64,000 nt of DNA, taken from positions 1-64,000 of the forward strand of contig CALUMI010000003.1 of the NCBI GenBank assembly GCA_944321725.1, read 5' to 3'. The notes under the pieces are model-generated. The model was given only the letters and a program-made list of their open reading frames with translations. It searched no databases and was not told where the DNA came from. Of the stretch, positions 63,372-64,000 are shown in pieces. A program made the position numbers and the translations under genes. Within the stretch, counting starts at the first letter, position 1. Every line of letters starts with the position of its first letter. This DNA comes from an uncultured Muribaculaceae bacterium (GTDB lineage: Bacteria; Bacteroidota; Bacteroidia; Bacteroidales; Muribaculaceae).

Positions 63372-64000
63372 TTGTTTCTTAATCCCGTTAATTTGTTGGC
63401 CGCGAAAGTTTGGGTGAATAATCTTTCGTCTTTATTTAATCCTATGAAATAGATTGAGGCGGTCGTGGTTATGGCGGAGAATGCCGTAATCGCGACCAAT
63501 CTCTCCCAACATTCCGGCATATAGACGCTTACGATGATTGGCAGCAAGAATGCCGGCACGGATACTTTTATTATGGTGAGAATCACTTCCGCGATAAATC
63601 TCTTGAATGCTATTTGCTTCTGTTTTTGCAGTATCCATGCCCCGACAAGCGAGGAGATGAAAGAAAAAATTATAAAGACAACGCTCGACGATTCCGGTAT
63701 GCATCCGTTTTTATAGATTATAAAAGACACGGGTAGTATGAGAATCATCACGCTGTTGACGGCTAATTGATAATTCCTCATGTTTCCGTTGGCTACGGCG
63801 GTTGTGTTCAGCGGATTGCTGATTGACGCTGTCAGTGTCCAAAAAACTGCCAACTGCGTGAACAGCACAGCGTGCTCGGGCACGTAGCCAAGCCAAAAAC
63901 GCAGAAGAATTTCCGCCTCGTAGAATAGGGGGACAGCGATAAGCAGCATCAAATAATATGAGAACTTGATGCTTCGGAACACTAATTTCTGCATTTCCTG
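63359..64000 (-). CDS. polysaccharide flippase (Wzx-like), C-terminal part
   Basis: The frame is open to the right edge of the window (two more codons before the ATG at 63994), so only the C-terminal 213 residues are visible. They form about six membrane helices with FWLGYVPEHAVLFTQL and NPLNTTAVANGNMRNYQ, a pattern of Wzx/RfbX flippases, which are normally 450-500 residues long. It moves lipid-linked repeat units across the inner membrane. It is upstream of all other genes of the operon seen here. Confidence 0.78.
   Translation of the reverse strand, partial: QEMQKLVFRSIKFSYYLMLLIAVPLFYEAEILLRFWLGYVPEHAVLFTQLAVFWTLTASISNPLNTTAVANGNMRNYQLAVNSVMILILPVSFIIYKNGCIPESSSVVFIIFSFISSLVGAWILQKQKQIAFKRFIAEVILTIIKVSVPAFLLPIIVSVYMPECWERLVAITAFSAITTTASIYFIGLNKDERLFTQTFAANKLTGLRNKWKK

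Noticed and set aside
1-64000. tRNA or rRNA genes
   Set aside because: I looked through the intergenic regions for tRNA-like cloverleaf ends and conserved rRNA segments and saw none.

Overview
The window is chromosomal DNA of a Bacteroidales bacterium. Supporting signs are promoters of the TTTG / TAnnTTTG type in front of many genes, few recognisable Shine-Dalgarno sites, the NagB/PIG-L fusion protein, yceD-rpmF-fabH-era-der in a row, DUF4982-type GH2 and a large exopolysaccharide operon. A gut lineage near Muribaculaceae or Barnesiellaceae fits, but that is an inference. No rRNA, tRNA or CRISPR array was found.

Layout. 0.3-1.6 kb: hpt and adk, convergent with a secreted GH2 beta-galactosidase (1.6-4.0 kb). 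4.2-7.4 kb: an ECF sigma factor operon ending in two paralogous envelope proteins. 7.4-8.9 kb: an AT-rich, frameshifted DUF4143-type ATPase behind 34-bp tandem repeats. 9-15 kb: metK with a SAM-II-like riboswitch leader, a DUF3298-type lipoprotein, lrgAB, a Tat-exported metallophosphoesterase and tatAC. 15-19.5 kb: polA (its 3'-5' exonuclease site has lost its metal ligands), a polyprenyl synthase and rnhB. 19.7-20.7 kb: an IS200/RAYT-like Y1 transposase between inverted blocks of hairpin repeats, with a solo copy at 37.6 kb. 21-25 kb: a 1400-residue secreted repeat protein. 25.4-35 kb: der, era, fabH, rpmF, yceD, nagB, a NagB-like/PIG-L fusion and a PpiD-like foldase. 35.3-36.6 kb: a compact cassette of three orphan genes between 19-bp direct repeats. 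38-43.3 kb: sufE, a POT transporter, an outer membrane protein, map and an alpha/beta hydrolase.

43.5-64 kb is the most interesting part. A small peptide gene, a lipoprotein and a PqqD-like (RiPP recognition element) gene lie on the plus strand. They face a minus-strand ABC exporter that carries an S26-type signal-peptidase-like domain at its N terminus, an OmpA-like outer membrane protein and an NTP_transf_5 nucleotidyltransferase. These last three are the 3' end of a polysaccharide operon of at least 17 genes. It contains a flippase, a polymerase, glycosyltransferases of the GT2, GT4 and GT8 types, a pyruvyl transferase with an FrhB-like partner, an ATP-grasp enzyme, a CapK-like ligase and acyltransferases. 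I read the 43.4-50.5 kb segment as a candidate peptide modification and export system joined to an envelope glycan locus.

A second theme is dispersed repeats. A 68-bp element with a promoter occurs three times, upstream of metK, tatA and sufE. The hairpin-repeat blocks around the transposase recur as solo copies.
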